Origin: an uncultured Gammaproteobacteria bacterium
GTDB lineage: Bacteria; Pseudomonadota; Gammaproteobacteria; Eutrophobiales; Eutrophobiaceae
DNA length: 64,000 nucleotides
Direction of reading: 5' to 3'
Assembly: GCA_951812995.1 (NCBI GenBank)
Contig: CATOTD010000001.1
Span: forward strand, 1-64,000
The translations under genes were made by a program, and so were the position numbers. The notes beneath the pieces were generated by a model. The model made no database searches and was not told where the DNA came from. It saw only the letters and a list, made by a program, of their open reading frames with translations. Shown one piece after another: positions 36,683-46,847 of this stretch (its first letter is position 1; the number at the start of each line of letters is the position of its first letter).

Positions 36683-38005
36683 ATGTCATTATTCAAAAAC
36701 CTCATCAATGTACTGTTGCTGTCATGGATACCCATGACAATCGCAAATACTGCGCTGGACAACGATGCAGATACCTTGCCATTGGACGAATTGCGCATCT
36801 TCTCGGAAGTGTTTGCCAAGATTAAAGATGATTATGTAGAAATTATCGATGACAGACAGATGATTGAAAATGCCATAAGAGGCATGTTAGAAGGGCTGGA
36901 TCCGCATTCAGCTTATCTGGACAAGGAGCACTATATTGAGTTGCAAGAAGGCACGTCGGGTGAATTTGGCGGTCTCGGTATTGAAGTAGAGATGGAAGAT
37001 GGTTTTGTCCGCGTCATATCGCCTATTGACGATACCCCGGCCCAACGTGCGGGCGTTAAAGCAGGCGATTTAATAATCAAACTTGATGAAAAATCTGTCA
37101 AAGGCATGACGCTGAATGATGCTGTTAAACACATGCGTGGTAAGCCGGGCAATGCCATCATGATTACTATTTTAAGAGAAGGTTTGGAGAGGCCGTTAGA
37201 GGTAACAATTGTTCGCGATATTATTACGATCAAAAGTGTACGCGGCAAAACCCTGGAGCCTGGTTTGGGTTATATCCGCATTTCAAATTTTCAAAACCAT
37301 ACGGCCGAAGACCTGCGCAAATCGCTTGAAAAAATAAAACAGGAAAACAACAACGGTTTAGACGGATTGATACTTGACTTGAGAAATAACCCGGGTGGCA
37401 TTCTTAATGCCGCGGTGGGGGTCTCTGATTTATTTCTCGATAGCGGTTTGATTGTATATACCGAAGGACGGATTAAGGATTCAAAAATAACCTTCACCGC
37501 AAAACCTGCCGACATGTTGCAAGATGCGCCGATGATCGTTCTGGTCAATGGTGGTTCAGCGTCCGCATCTGAAATTGTCGCAGGTGCCCTACAAGATCAT
37601 GATCGCGCGCTTATCATGGGGCAACGTACCTTCGGCAAAGGCTCTGTACAGACCGTTTTACCCATGAATAATGAAGCCGCATTGAAATTAACAACGGCAC
37701 GCTACTACACGCCATCAGGTCGTTCTATTCAGGCATCTGGCATAGAACCTGATATCATCATAGACAATATTCGTGTCAATAACACGCCAAATACCACTTC
37801 AGCGCAAATCAAGGAATCTGATTTGAGCGGTCATTTAGATAACGGTCTGAACGAAAACGAAGATGAGAAAAAAGGCGATAGTGTAAAGGAAAAAAATAAC
37901 GAACCCTCTCTTGCCGAGACAGACTATCAACTTTATGAAGCGGTGAATATATTAAAAGGCCTGATAATTTATTCAAAAAACAAGGCAATTAGCTATGCTT
38001 TTTAA
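36683..38005 (+). CDS. ctpA: Carboxy-terminal processing protease (S41, PDZ)
   Basis: 440 residues with a signal peptide, a PDZ domain (~95-175) and the S41 protease core. The core contains GGSASASE (~290-297, nucleophile Ser) and FGKGSVQ with the general-base Lys (~318). It trims or degrades periplasmic proteins, including peptidoglycan-hydrolase systems, which suits its closeness to envC. An acidic/Lys-rich low-complexity tail follows the core. Confidence 0.9.
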   Translation: MSLFKNLINVLLLSWIPMTIANTALDNDADTLPLDELRIFSEVFAKIKDDYVEIIDDRQMIENAIRGMLEGLDPHSAYLDKEHYIELQEGTSGEFGGLGIEVEMEDGFVRVISPIDDTPAQRAGVKAGDLIIKLDEKSVKGMTLNDAVKHMRGKPGNAIMITILREGLERPLEVTIVRDIITIKSVRGKTLEPGLGYIRISNFQNHTAEDLRKSLEKIKQENNNGLDGLILDLRNNPGGILNAAVGVSDLFLDSGLIVYTEGRIKDSKITFTAKPADMLQDAPMIVLVNGGSASASEIVAGALQDHDRALIMGQRTFGKGSVQTVLPMNNEAALKLTTARYYTPSGRSIQASGIEPDIIIDNIRVNNTPNTTSAQIKESDLSGHLDNGLNENEDEKKGDSVKEKNNEPSLAETDYQLYEAVNILKGLIIYSKNKAISYAF

Positions 38006-38023
38006 TGGCCTGTTAATGACCTG

Positions 38024-38120
38024 TGCCCGCGCCTAGTCCAACCCGATCACGTTTGACCCGCTCCGACTCGGGGTCAACCACACCCGACCCAACCCCAACC
38101 ACGCCCAACCCGTGCGGTGC
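38024..38120. repeat. Degenerate C-rich pentamer array P4 (short)
   Basis: About 95 bases of ACCCG/CCAAC/GACCC-type units, i.e. the G-rich pentamer pattern in the opposite orientation, directly after ctpA. No bounding inverted repeats were found. It may be a fragment of an element like P2 or P3 or may serve as a transcript end. Confidence 0.65.
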
Positions 38121-38299
38121 GGCAACCGGTATACCTATGGTCATGTATCGGTGCGGATTAGAAGCTAGGGTAGTATAAAGAATCTTTCGCACTTTCTGAT
38201 TTGGCTTTCCCTTAAATCTGGTTGTTACGCGATCTGAAAGTCCTTTTCTTTATCCATCTCTTGGAGCAAATCCATGTTCAGATATGTCCGCGTTCCCCA

Positions 38300-40608
38300 C
38301 TAGCTCCCCGCGATGTGTCTAAGCCTTGCCGCACAAAGCATCAACGCCGAGTTGCCATCCGGGAATGCTCCCACTACTCGTGTTCGCCGCCTGATTTCTC
38401 GGATGATCCGCTCCAAAGGATTGTTAGTCCGAATGCGAATCCAGTGCTCTGCCAGAAACCGATAATACGTCAGGGTCTCTGCCATGCACTGGTCTAGCCA
38501 ATCCGCTACACTCGATAACTGGAGACCTCGAACAACGCTGATTCTGGATGGGTTTTGACGCGAGCACCAGTCGTTGTCACCCGCATAGCGGGTGGTGTGA
38601 AGGTCAGGGTCGGTGGTATTTGAGGCTGTGTTGCGCTGTTTGGGTCTGCCAGGGCGGGTATTTCCGGAATTTGGGCGGAGTCAGGCTGTGGCCTGTCGTC
38701 GCTCGTGGAAGATGAGACGGCGGAAGTTGTAGCTCAGGTTGGCCATGGTCATGCGGGCCTTCGCACGGGTTTGGCCGATTGAGCGGATGGTCAGAGCCAT
38801 GGGTCCTTTCTCGTAGCCGAACACAGGCGCGGATGGCGGAGCGTGTCGCGTTGCCCCGGCGAATATGCCTGGCCGAGCGGTACCTGGTATCGGCCCAAAC
38901 CGCCTTCGAGCTGTTTGTCTCATCCAAAACACAGGACAGTTCATGCCCGTCGTAGCGAGCCGCATTCGTGCCAGTCTCACCCCGGATGAAGCGCCATTTG
39001 CGGTCAATGGACACGTGGTTCTTGTACCCAAAGTGCGGAACCGAGATATCGACAAGGCCCGCGTCCTTCTCGCCCTCCTTGGTCGTCTTGACCTTTGAAT
39101 ACTTGACCGTCCAACGCGCATCGGTGTCTTTCTGCGCTGCCTTGGACAGATCATCGGGCCAGATGTCAGATGCGGCCTCACCTGCCTTGGCGCGCGCTTT
39201 CTCTTCTTTCGTCATCCGCTGGCGCGGGGCAAAGACCAACGTGGCATCCACAATCTGACCGCCGGTCGGTTTGTATCCCCGCGCGCAGAGCTGAGCTTCA
39301 AACGCGGCAAACAGGGCCTTGAAGACGCCCGCCTGGGTCAGCTTCTCTCTGAAAAGCCAGATCGTCTTCTGATCAGGTGTCGGCTCCCCGATTTGAAATC
39401 CCAGGAACCGCAACCAACTGAAACGGTCACGAATGAGAAACTCCATCCGCTCATCGCTCAGATTGTGCATCAAGGCCAAGACCAGCACCTTGAACATCAC
39501 AACGGCATCATAGGGCGGGCGACCACCTTTGGGACGTTCCCCATAGCCAAGCGCTACCACCAAAACGGGACGGAGCGCTTCGAAATTCACATGACAGTCC
39601 AGAGGCTTCAAGCGGATCTCCCATCGCCGAAAGCCGCGCCAAATGATCCGTCAAATCAAACAATCCAGGTGCGTGCATAAACAAAATCCTCCCACATCAA
39701 GTGAATCAGATCGTACCACAAAATGTACGGTTTTTAGAGGCTTCCAGATATTCAGGTGCATGGATAGCCCTCAACATGCGAGAGACTTCTTTGACACGAC
39801 CACGAGGCACATGACTGAAGACGTTGCGGTAGAAGTGCACAATACAACACTGCCAGCCAGCTTCAGGGTAGAAGTCACCGATCGACTCCTTGCGCCCAAG
39901 ACAGGCATCACTGAGCACCAACCTGATGCCCTTGAGACCGCGTGCCTGCAAATGACGCAGGCATCCTGACCATCCCACCTTATCCTCCTTAGTACCTTCA
40001 ACAATCCCTAGAATGCGGCGGTAGCCATCGTCCCCAACACCTATGGCGACTAGAACAGAAACGTTCTTCACTGCACCGCCCCAACTGCGTTTGAGCACAA
40101 CACCGTCCAGGTATACATAAGGGAAATCACTCCCTATGGGGCGATTACGCCACTCTTCAATCTGCCCATAGATACGCTGGTTGAGCTTTGAAATAGTCCC
40201 TGAGCTGACACGGGTACCCCACAATGCTGCGGTAATGTCTTCTACACGTTGTACTGAAACACCTGCCAGATACATCTCGATCAGCGCCTCTTCGACAGAC
40301 GCTACACGGTGCCGATAGCCCTCTATGATGGCCATCTCAAAGGTCTGCTTGCGTAGCTTCGGCATCTTTAACTCAAGCTCTCCGGCCCTTGTGTGGCGCT
40401 TCCTGGTGTAGCTGCCAGACCGGTCGTCTTTGCGTGTCTCAGTGCGTGCATATCGATCAGCACCCACCAGCGCATCAGCCTCAGCATGAAGCATCTGGTT
40501 GCGGGTGTCTGCCACAGTCTTCAGTACCACTTTGTTGAGATGGCCCTGCAGTGCCTGTTCATCAATAGGGACTACGTTGTTCAAGTGCTTGCTTGTATCA
40601 TCGCTCAT
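38300..40608 (-). pseudogene. IS256-family transposase (second subgroup), interrupted by IS5 copy 2
   Basis: The N-terminal ~285 residues (MSDDTSKHLNN start at 40608, AGGAG upstream; catalytic-type LDGVVLKRSWGG and LVLSDACLG blocks) run to 39746. The C-terminus resumes at about 38520 (SVADWLDQCMAETLTYYRF...NNPLERIIREIRRRTRVVGAFPDG) and ends at 38300. Roughly 20 residues of family sequence between the halves appear missing, so the IS5 insertion was accompanied by a small deletion. Not functional. Confidence 0.82.
38521..39745 (-). mobile_element. IS5-family element, copy 2 (internally deleted)
   Basis: 1225 bp with the same borders as copy 1. A 78-bp in-frame deletion has occurred between two CCTGGCC repeats (compare 21891 and 21969 in copy 1). 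There is a 9-base insertion in the KALF(AAF)EAQ region and a one-base insertion near the N-terminus shared with copy 3. The ~11-base C-terminal deletion common to all copies is also present. Its transposase frame (39611-38604 as the longest piece) is a pseudogene. Confidence 0.85.
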
Positions 40609-40712
40609 GGCGGCTCTTCTCCTGGCCAAATAAATGGTTATGTCACTTTTTATTTAACCAGATAAAGGAAAACCGCCTCTTCAAATTTGCGAAAGATGAT
40701 TTATGTTATCGC

Positions 40713-40905
40713 ATTCCCGGATGGCAACTCGGCGTTGATGCTTTGTGCGGCAAGGCTTAGACACATCGCGGGGAGCTAGTGGGGAACGCGGACATATCTG
40801 AACATGGATTTGCTCCAAGAGATGGATAAAGAAAAGGACTTTCAGATCGCGTAACAACCAGATTTAAGGGAAAGCCAAATCAGAAAGTGCGAAAGATTAT
40901 TGACA
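40713..40905 (+). pseudogene. Inverted fragment of the second IS256-family element (transposase C-terminus and 3' end)
   Basis: From GCATTCCCGGATGG (about 40718) to ...GACACTACCC near 40905 this is the inverted match of 38165-38380. It encodes FPDGNSALMLCAARLRHIAGS and the stop, followed by the terminal sequence of the element. It abuts the 5' end of the neighbouring element and cuts off the Fic-family pseudogene on its right. Confidence 0.75.
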
Positions 40906-41312
40906 CTACCCTTTGTCTTTATTCATCCCTTTGAAGACGGCAATAGTCGGATACATCGGTATTTGTTTCATCATGTTTTAGCAGAGCAGGGCTTTGTTCC
41001 AAAAGGACTGGTCTTTCCAGTATCCGCCGTCATTCTGGATCGAATCGACGATTACAGACGCACATTGGAACATTACTCCAAACCTCGACTTGAACTGGCT
41101 AAATGGCGCCCAACGAACAAGGGTAACGTTGAAGTTCTGAATGAGACGATCAACCTTTATCGCTATTTTGATGCAACCAGACAGGCTGAGTTTTTCTTTG
41201 AATGCGTGGAAGAGACTGTCAATAAAACGTTACCCGAAGAAGTAGACTACCTTGCAAAGTATGAGCTTTTGAATGGCTTCATAAAGAACTACATTGACAT
41301 GCCAGATAGACT

Positions 41313-42686
41313 GAGCTATAACCGAATCTGGTGTCTGAAGAAATTTGAAGTATGCGGCGTGCCTTGCTGGAATCGGTTTTGTCTAGAAATCGAAAGTAAC
41401 AAGAGGAGTACGCCACACATGACAAACAATACTGTGATTGATCTGGGTACACCAGAGGGCATTGATCCACTGACAGAGTGACTCAGATCTGGTGCGAAGC
41501 AGTTAATCACCGAAGCTGTCCAGGTAGAGCCAGATGAGTTGATGACGCAGTATGATGATCAAAAAACGGCTGACGTACGCCAGCGCGTTGTCCGTAGCGG
41601 TCATCATCCAGAACGAGAGATCATCATCGGGGTTGGCAAGGTCAGCGTTGAGGTGCCCAATATCCGTAGCCGAGAAGGCGAGCCTGAGAGCTTCCAATCG
41701 TTAATAGCGCCTCCTTACATCCGGCGTACAGCGACCCTGGACGCGGCGATTCCCTGGCTTTATTTGAAAGGTGTTTCGAGTGGTCAGATGCAAAGTGCAC
41801 TGGAAGCGATTGTCGGACTGGAGGCTAAAGGGCTGTCGGCCAATGTCGTGGGTTGTTTGAAACGGCAATGGGAAGCTACATACAAGCAATGGTGTACACG
41901 TTCCGTGTCTGATGAATGGGTCTATATCTGGACTGATGGCATCTACAGTGGTCTTCGAGGTGACGATGGTTGATTGTGTTGCCTGGTCATCATCGGTGTG
42001 AACAGTCGCGGTCAGAAGCATTTTATGTCGATTGAATAGGGTGTCAGGGAATCGAAACAGCGCTGGCGAGCAGTGTTGTTGTCGTTGCAACAAAGAGGCT
42101 TGGGTCAGCCCCCAAAGCTGGCCATTGGCGATGGTGCTTTGGGTTTCTGGGCAGCCCTTGAGGCAGTGTATCCAGAGACGGATGTGCAACGTTGCTGGAT
42201 GCACAAGACCGGCAATGTGCTGAACTATCTGCCCAAGTCTGTTCAGGAGAAAGCAAAGCAGGGTCTGGATGGCAGAGGGCCGCGTTGACGCAGGGCAGGT
42301 GTTCGATGACTTTGAGGAACGTTTCGGCGCAAAGTATCCCAAGGCAGTGGCATGCTTATCGAAAGACCGTGATGCGTTGCTGGCATTTTATGACTTTCCA
42401 GCAGAGCACTGGAGCCACATCAGGACAACGAATGTCACCCCGTCGAGCTTTGCGACAATCCGGCATAGAACACGCCAGGCCAAAGGTTGTGTCACACGAA
42501 TAACGATGCTGACGATGATCTACAAGATGGGATTATGTGCCGAAGATTCCTGGCGCAAATTGAGGAGCTTCAGACACCTGGCGAAGGTGATTGGAGGCGT
42601 GAAGCTTAAAGATGGAATCGAGGTGAACGAGGACGACAAGGCAGCCGCATGATCAACTTGTCAGACACTACTTTTGATAATAGCTC
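41313..42686 (+). mobile_element. IS256-family element, copy B, with 9-bp target duplication
   Basis: 1374 bp between the same end types as copy A (GAGCTATAACC... to ...GATAATAGCTC). An exact 9-bp direct repeat, AGATAGACT, flanks it at 41304-41312 and 42687-42695. The insertion lies within the Fic-family gene, so the pre-insertion sequence can be rebuilt exactly. Confidence 0.92.
41419..42652 (+). pseudogene. IS256-family transposase, copy B, inactivated
   Basis: Starts MTNNTVIDLGTPEGIDPL, then a stop (GAG TGA CTC where copy E has GAG TTA CTC). Further lesions are a stop after GLRGDDG, a stop/frameshift at the SIE*GV position near 42038, and an ~11-base deletion around the HDIW position near 42270. 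The NVIESS motif is changed to NVTPSS, removing the presumed catalytic Glu. Shares most lesions with copy D. Confidence 0.9.
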
Positions 42687-42996
42687 AGATAGACTGGTTG
42701 CTCTGCTCATCAGATTTTTAAACCAAAATGGTGGTCAATTGTCGAATCGCGCACGCAACAAGGAGTTCTGTGGACTGACTGACGAGGAAGTTCAGGCTAT
42801 CGAAAACAAGCACGATGAAATATTTCATCAAGATCAGTCGCCTTGAGCACGCCACCATTTTTGAGAAATTGTGAAAGTAGTATTATGCGGCCGTTTTATT
42901 TGTTCGCGTTGCATGACGGGCGCAATATAGTCTGTCACCATATCAGGTTGCCATAGTTTCAGCCCTGAACCAGGGAAGTCATTCAGTCTTACACCA

Positions 42997-43767
42997 CTAC
43001 AGTGCAAATTCTGCGACGACTGGCGTGTGATCCGATGGGCGTTCAAGTTTGCGCGGTTCTTTATCGATATAACAAGCACGACAGTTTTTGGCTAAACTAT
43101 CGGTAGCCAGAATCAGATCAATTCTAAGACCTCGATTGCGCCGAAATCCACCCGCACGGTAGTCCCACCAGGAAAAACTCTTTTCCGGCTGCTCAAATAA
43201 ACGGAAACAATCGCTAAAACCACTGACAATGATTTTGTGCAACTCCTCTCTTTCAAGTGGACTGACCAGATTGCACCCTTCCCACTCCTCTGGTGCGTGT
43301 ACGTCTTGATCTTCAGGCGCAATATTAAAATCACCTAAAATGATGACACGATGATTATTGGCCTGTAGTTGTTTAATAAACGGATGCAGTTTGGAAAACC
43401 ATTCCAGTTTGTAGCGATATTTATCAGAACCCACTTCTGAACCATTAGGAACATAAAGATTCAACACGGTCACTTGTTCAGCATTAATGGCTAAGACGCG
43501 GCGTTGCGTATCATCGTAATTGGGCAAGGCTGTGGCGATCGTTGTCATTGGCGACTTGCATAGCGTGCTTACGCCATTGTAGGTTTTCTGGCCGCTAAAA
43601 CTAACGTGATAGCCGGCTTTCTGTATGGCCTCTACCGGAAAGTTTTCATCTGTCGTTTTGGTTTCCTGCAAGGCCAAGACATCGGGATTTTCAGTTGCCA
43701 GCCATTGCAACACATGCGGCAGCCTGACTTTAAGAGAATTGACATTCCAGGTCGCTATTTTGAACAT
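42997..43767 (-). CDS. xthA: Exodeoxyribonuclease III (AP endonuclease)
   Basis: 256 residues of the exonuclease III/APE1 family. Motifs LQETK (metal-binding Glu), the catalytic Tyr/Asp region, LGDFNIAP and C-terminal SDHTPV are present. It repairs abasic sites and oxidised 3' ends. The gaps on either side (42847-42996 and 43768-44022) hold no gene I can recognise. Confidence 0.93.
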   Translation of the reverse strand: MFKIATWNVNSLKVRLPHVLQWLATENPDVLALQETKTTDENFPVEAIQKAGYHVSFSGQKTYNGVSTLCKSPMTTIATALPNYDDTQRRVLAINAEQVTVLNLYVPNGSEVGSDKYRYKLEWFSKLHPFIKQLQANNHRVIILGDFNIAPEDQDVHAPEEWEGCNLVSPLEREELHKIIVSGFSDCFRLFEQPEKSFSWWDYRAGGFRRNRGLRIDLILATDSLAKNCRACYIDKEPRKLERPSDHTPVVAEFAL

Positions 43768-44022
43768 AATACTTCAATGGGTATGTGTGTGTTAAATATT
43801 CGTCTGTCGTAAAACCGCAATGATAAAACGCGCAATCTACCATGGCGGCACCGATTCTGAAAATACAGAATAAAGCACCCTCCCGATGATAAAAACAAAA
43901 GCCTATTATTATTTGTTTCCTGTGGGAATAGCAATACAGCGTTTGCTTTTGAATCTATTGCGATGCCCAATGCTGAGCGTCAATAACCACAGCACTTATT
44001 CAGCATGGGTTTAACGCCGTTG

Positions 44023-46074
44023 TTATGCCTTATGCGCAATACCCGAGTGCCGCAGTAGCGGTGCAATGCTCGGTTTGCGCCCACGAAACTCAATAAATAA
44101 ATCCAGCGGCTCACGACTCCCACCTTGTTCAAGAATCGATTGCAGAAATTCCTTCCCTGTCGTTTTGTCGAATATGCCTTTTTCCTCGAATTTTGAAAAG
44201 GCATCGGCCGCTAACACTTCGGCCCATTTATAGCTGTAGTAACCGGCTGCATAACCGCCAGCAAAGATATGGGCAAAACCATGTTGGAAACGATTAAAGT
44301 CAGGCATACAGACAACCGCAATTTTTTCGCGCACCTCATCTAGCAACTGCTGTATATCAAGTGTTGCATCTGATGCAAAATCTATATGCAATCGATAATC
44401 AAACAGGGCAAATTCGAGCTGCCTGGCCATCTGCATACCGGCTTGAAAGGTCTTTGCCCGCCTCATTTTCGTGTATAAGTCGTCATCCATAAGCGCGCCC
44501 GTATCGATATGACGGGCAAATAGGTCGAGGGCTTCTTTTTCCCAACACCAGTTTTCCATAAATTGGCTTGGTAACTCGACGGCATCCCAAGGCACGCCAT
44601 TGATGCCCGCAACACCGCTATATTCAACCCGCGTCAGCAGGTGATGTAGGCCATGGCCAAACTCATGAAATAAGGTGATTACTTCATCGTGTGTCAACAA
44701 AACGGGTTTACCCGTAACTGGCGGCGTAAAATTGCAGGTCAAATAGGCAACGGGCACCTGGATGCCCGTGTTGGATTTTTTTCTAACAATACATTCATCC
44801 ATCCAGGCCCCACCCCGTTTATGTTGACGGGCATAGATATCCAGATAAAAACTGCCGCGTAGCTCACCTTGCGCGTCAAAAATATCGAAGAACATAACCT
44901 CTTCATGCCAGACTTGTACCCCGTCACGTTGTTTAATCGCGACATCATAGAGTCTGCCGGTAATGGCAAATAAACCTGCTACAACTTGATGTACTGGAAA
45001 ATAAGGTCGTAATGCTTCTTGTGAGATAGCGAATTTTTTCTGTCTTAGTTTCTCCGCATAAAAGGCAATATCCCATGCCTCAAGTCGGGATATGTTGGCC
45101 GTCTCTTTGGCAAACGCGGTTAATTCTTTAACCTCCTGTGCGGCCTGTGCCTTTGTTTTTTCAGCAAGATCATATAAAAACGCCAGCACTTCATCTGGAT
45201 GTGTTGCCATTTTTGTTGCGAGTGAATAATGCGCGTAACTGTCGAAGCCGAGCAGTTTGGCTTTTTCAGTTCGATAGCGCAGGATTTCAACCATGATTTC
45301 GCTGTTATCAAAGGTGCCTGCATGCGGGCCTTTATCGGAGGCGCGGGTGACATAAGCCGTATAGATTTCCTGGCGTAACCGGCGGTTATCGGCATATTGC
45401 ATGACGGGCATATACGATGGATATTCGAGGCTGAATAACCAGCCCTCTTTGCCTTCATTGTTTGCCGCTTGCGCCGCCAATTCGAGACATGATGCCGGCA
45501 AACCGGATAGTTCATCCTTATTATTGACTAACTTTTTCCAGGCCTGTGTCGCATCGAGTAAATTTTCTTCAAATTGGGTTTGCAATTTTGACAGCCGTTG
45601 CTGAATAAATTTATAACGCTCTTTTGCTTCTGTCTTCAGCGCAACACCCGATAATTGAAAGTCACGCAGTGCATTGGTGATGATTTTTTGCTGCGCCCTC
45701 GTCAAAGCATGAAACGCCTGACTGGCCGCTATTTGTTCATAAGCATGGAACAGGGCTACATTTTGTCCCATTTCGGTTGCGTAATCAGCGAGTTTGGCGA
45801 TACAGGCATTATAGGCCTTGCGCAGGCGATCATTATCTGCAACGGCGTGCAAGTGACTGGCCGGTGACCAGGCACGGTGTAAGCGATCGTCCAGGTCTTC
45901 TATTTTTTGCAATAAATTTTCCCACGTATAGGTTTGTGTATTTGCCAACAGCGAGCGCATTGTCTTTCTATTTTCTGCCAGTAATTGATCGACTGCTGGT
46001 TCGATATGTTCGGCCTGAATCGATTCAAAAGCAGGCAGATCTGCTGTCTCTAAAAGCGGGTTGTTCATACTCAT
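44023..46074 (-). CDS. prlC: Oligopeptidase A (M3 zinc peptidase)
   Basis: 683 residues, the length of oligopeptidase A. The zinc motif HEFGH is at ~468-472, followed by GVAGINGVPWDAVELPSQFMENW, typical of the thimet oligopeptidase family. A cytoplasmic enzyme that degrades signal peptides and other short peptides. It is a single gene; pentamer element P2 lies upstream of its start. Confidence 0.94.
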   Translation of the reverse strand: MSMNNPLLETADLPAFESIQAEHIEPAVDQLLAENRKTMRSLLANTQTYTWENLLQKIEDLDDRLHRAWSPASHLHAVADNDRLRKAYNACIAKLADYATEMGQNVALFHAYEQIAASQAFHALTRAQQKIITNALRDFQLSGVALKTEAKERYKFIQQRLSKLQTQFEENLLDATQAWKKLVNNKDELSGLPASCLELAAQAANNEGKEGWLFSLEYPSYMPVMQYADNRRLRQEIYTAYVTRASDKGPHAGTFDNSEIMVEILRYRTEKAKLLGFDSYAHYSLATKMATHPDEVLAFLYDLAEKTKAQAAQEVKELTAFAKETANISRLEAWDIAFYAEKLRQKKFAISQEALRPYFPVHQVVAGLFAITGRLYDVAIKQRDGVQVWHEEVMFFDIFDAQGELRGSFYLDIYARQHKRGGAWMDECIVRKKSNTGIQVPVAYLTCNFTPPVTGKPVLLTHDEVITLFHEFGHGLHHLLTRVEYSGVAGINGVPWDAVELPSQFMENWCWEKEALDLFARHIDTGALMDDDLYTKMRRAKTFQAGMQMARQLEFALFDYRLHIDFASDATLDIQQLLDEVREKIAVVCMPDFNRFQHGFAHIFAGGYAAGYYSYKWAEVLAADAFSKFEEKGIFDKTTGKEFLQSILEQGGSREPLDLFIEFRGRKPSIAPLLRHSGIAHKA

Positions 46075-46148
46075 TTATCGAGGTAGTGAATAATAAGCGG
46101 CTAGTGCCACATTGCTACCGTAGTATAAACAGGCTGAGCAATAATAGG

Positions 46149-46692
46149 GAGGCCTTTGCACAAAACATATCTTGTATCTGGGCAATAGCTCAATTTTCAG
46201 CTACTGGGCATGATTCTGATCGGGCATGGTCGGGTTGGGCTGAGTCGGCCGGGGTTGGGCATGGGTCGAGTCGGATCGAGCCGGGTCGGATTGAGTTGGG
46301 TTGAGCGTAGCCGATCGTGATTGGGTGTGTTGTAGGCCGGGTCGATCTGGGCGGGGTCGAGCCGAGTTGAGCGTGGCTGGGCTGGATCGGATCGAATTGG
46401 GTCAGGCCGGGTTGGGTTGTGGTTGATCTGGGTTGGGCGTGGTCAAGTCGGGTTGAGTGTGACGTGGGTTGAGTCGGCTAGGTTGAGCGGAGTCGTGGCG
46501 GGGTCGAGCCGAGTTGATCGTGGCTGGGCTGGATCGAATCGAATTGGGTCAGGCCGGGTTGGATTGTGGTTGATCTGGGTTGAGCGTAGCCGGTCGGGGT
46601 CGGATCGGGTTAGATCGATCCGGGCGTGGTCGGTGCCGGGCTGTGTTGAGCCGATCTGAGCAGGGCAAGCATCGCTTTCACACAAAGGTCTG
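46149..46692 (+). repeat. Pentamer-array element P2 bounded by inverted repeats
   Basis: Begins GAGGCCTTTGCACAAAA and ends (complement of 46676-46692) CAGACCTTTGTGTGAAAG, an imperfect inverted repeat. Next to the left end is a leader ending CAATTTTCAGC that is also found in P3. The interior ~460 bases are degenerate G-rich pentamers (GGGTT, GAGCG, GGATC, GGGCC). No target duplication is evident. It occupies the divergent space between prlC and the porin gene; no genes are seen in 46075-46847. Confidence 0.75.
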
Positions 46693-46782
46693 AATGTAGT
46701 TATTTTGTTACCACCGCATCATTATTTTTTAAGCCTACAACACGGCCCACAACACGACCTACTGGATAATATTTATTTTTTA

Positions 46783-46804
46783 ATTGATAATCATTCTCAT
46801 TACG
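46783..46804. promoter_or_regulatory. Probable Fur box upstream of the porin gene
   Basis: TTGATAATCATTCTCATTAC closely follows the GATAATGATAATCATTATC Fur consensus. It lies 44-65 bases before the porin start, where it would block the promoter under iron sufficiency. Confidence 0.65.
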
Positions 46805-46847
46805 ATTATTATTTATATTAACAATTATATTTTTAAGGGAAACAAAA

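Larger units (their letters stand above)
38165..40712 (-). mobile_element. Second IS256-family element (different subgroup), split by IS5 copy 2
   Basis: The 3' end starts GGGTAGTATAAAGAATC at 38165, and the 5' end near 40685-40712 carries the matching CGAAAGAT..TTTAT sequence, so the two ends form imperfect inverted repeats. The transposase gene inside is split by IS5 copy 2, with some of the coding sequence between the two halves missing. The subgroup differs from copies A-E in transposase sequence and ends. Confidence 0.7.
40905..42846 (+). pseudogene. Fic-family protein gene, 5'-truncated and split by IS256 copy B
   Basis: The frame enters at the IS border with LPFVFIHPFEDGNSRIHRYLFHH, a Fic motif (HPFxDGNxRxHR, Ser in place of the usual third Gly). 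It continues to IDMPDRL, where IS256 copy B is inserted. Removing the IS with one 9-bp duplication gives an open frame into VALLIRFLNQNGGQLSNRARNKEF...HQDQSP and a stop at 42846. The N-terminal half, including any inhibitory helix, is lost to the left IS fragment. Confidence 0.85.
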
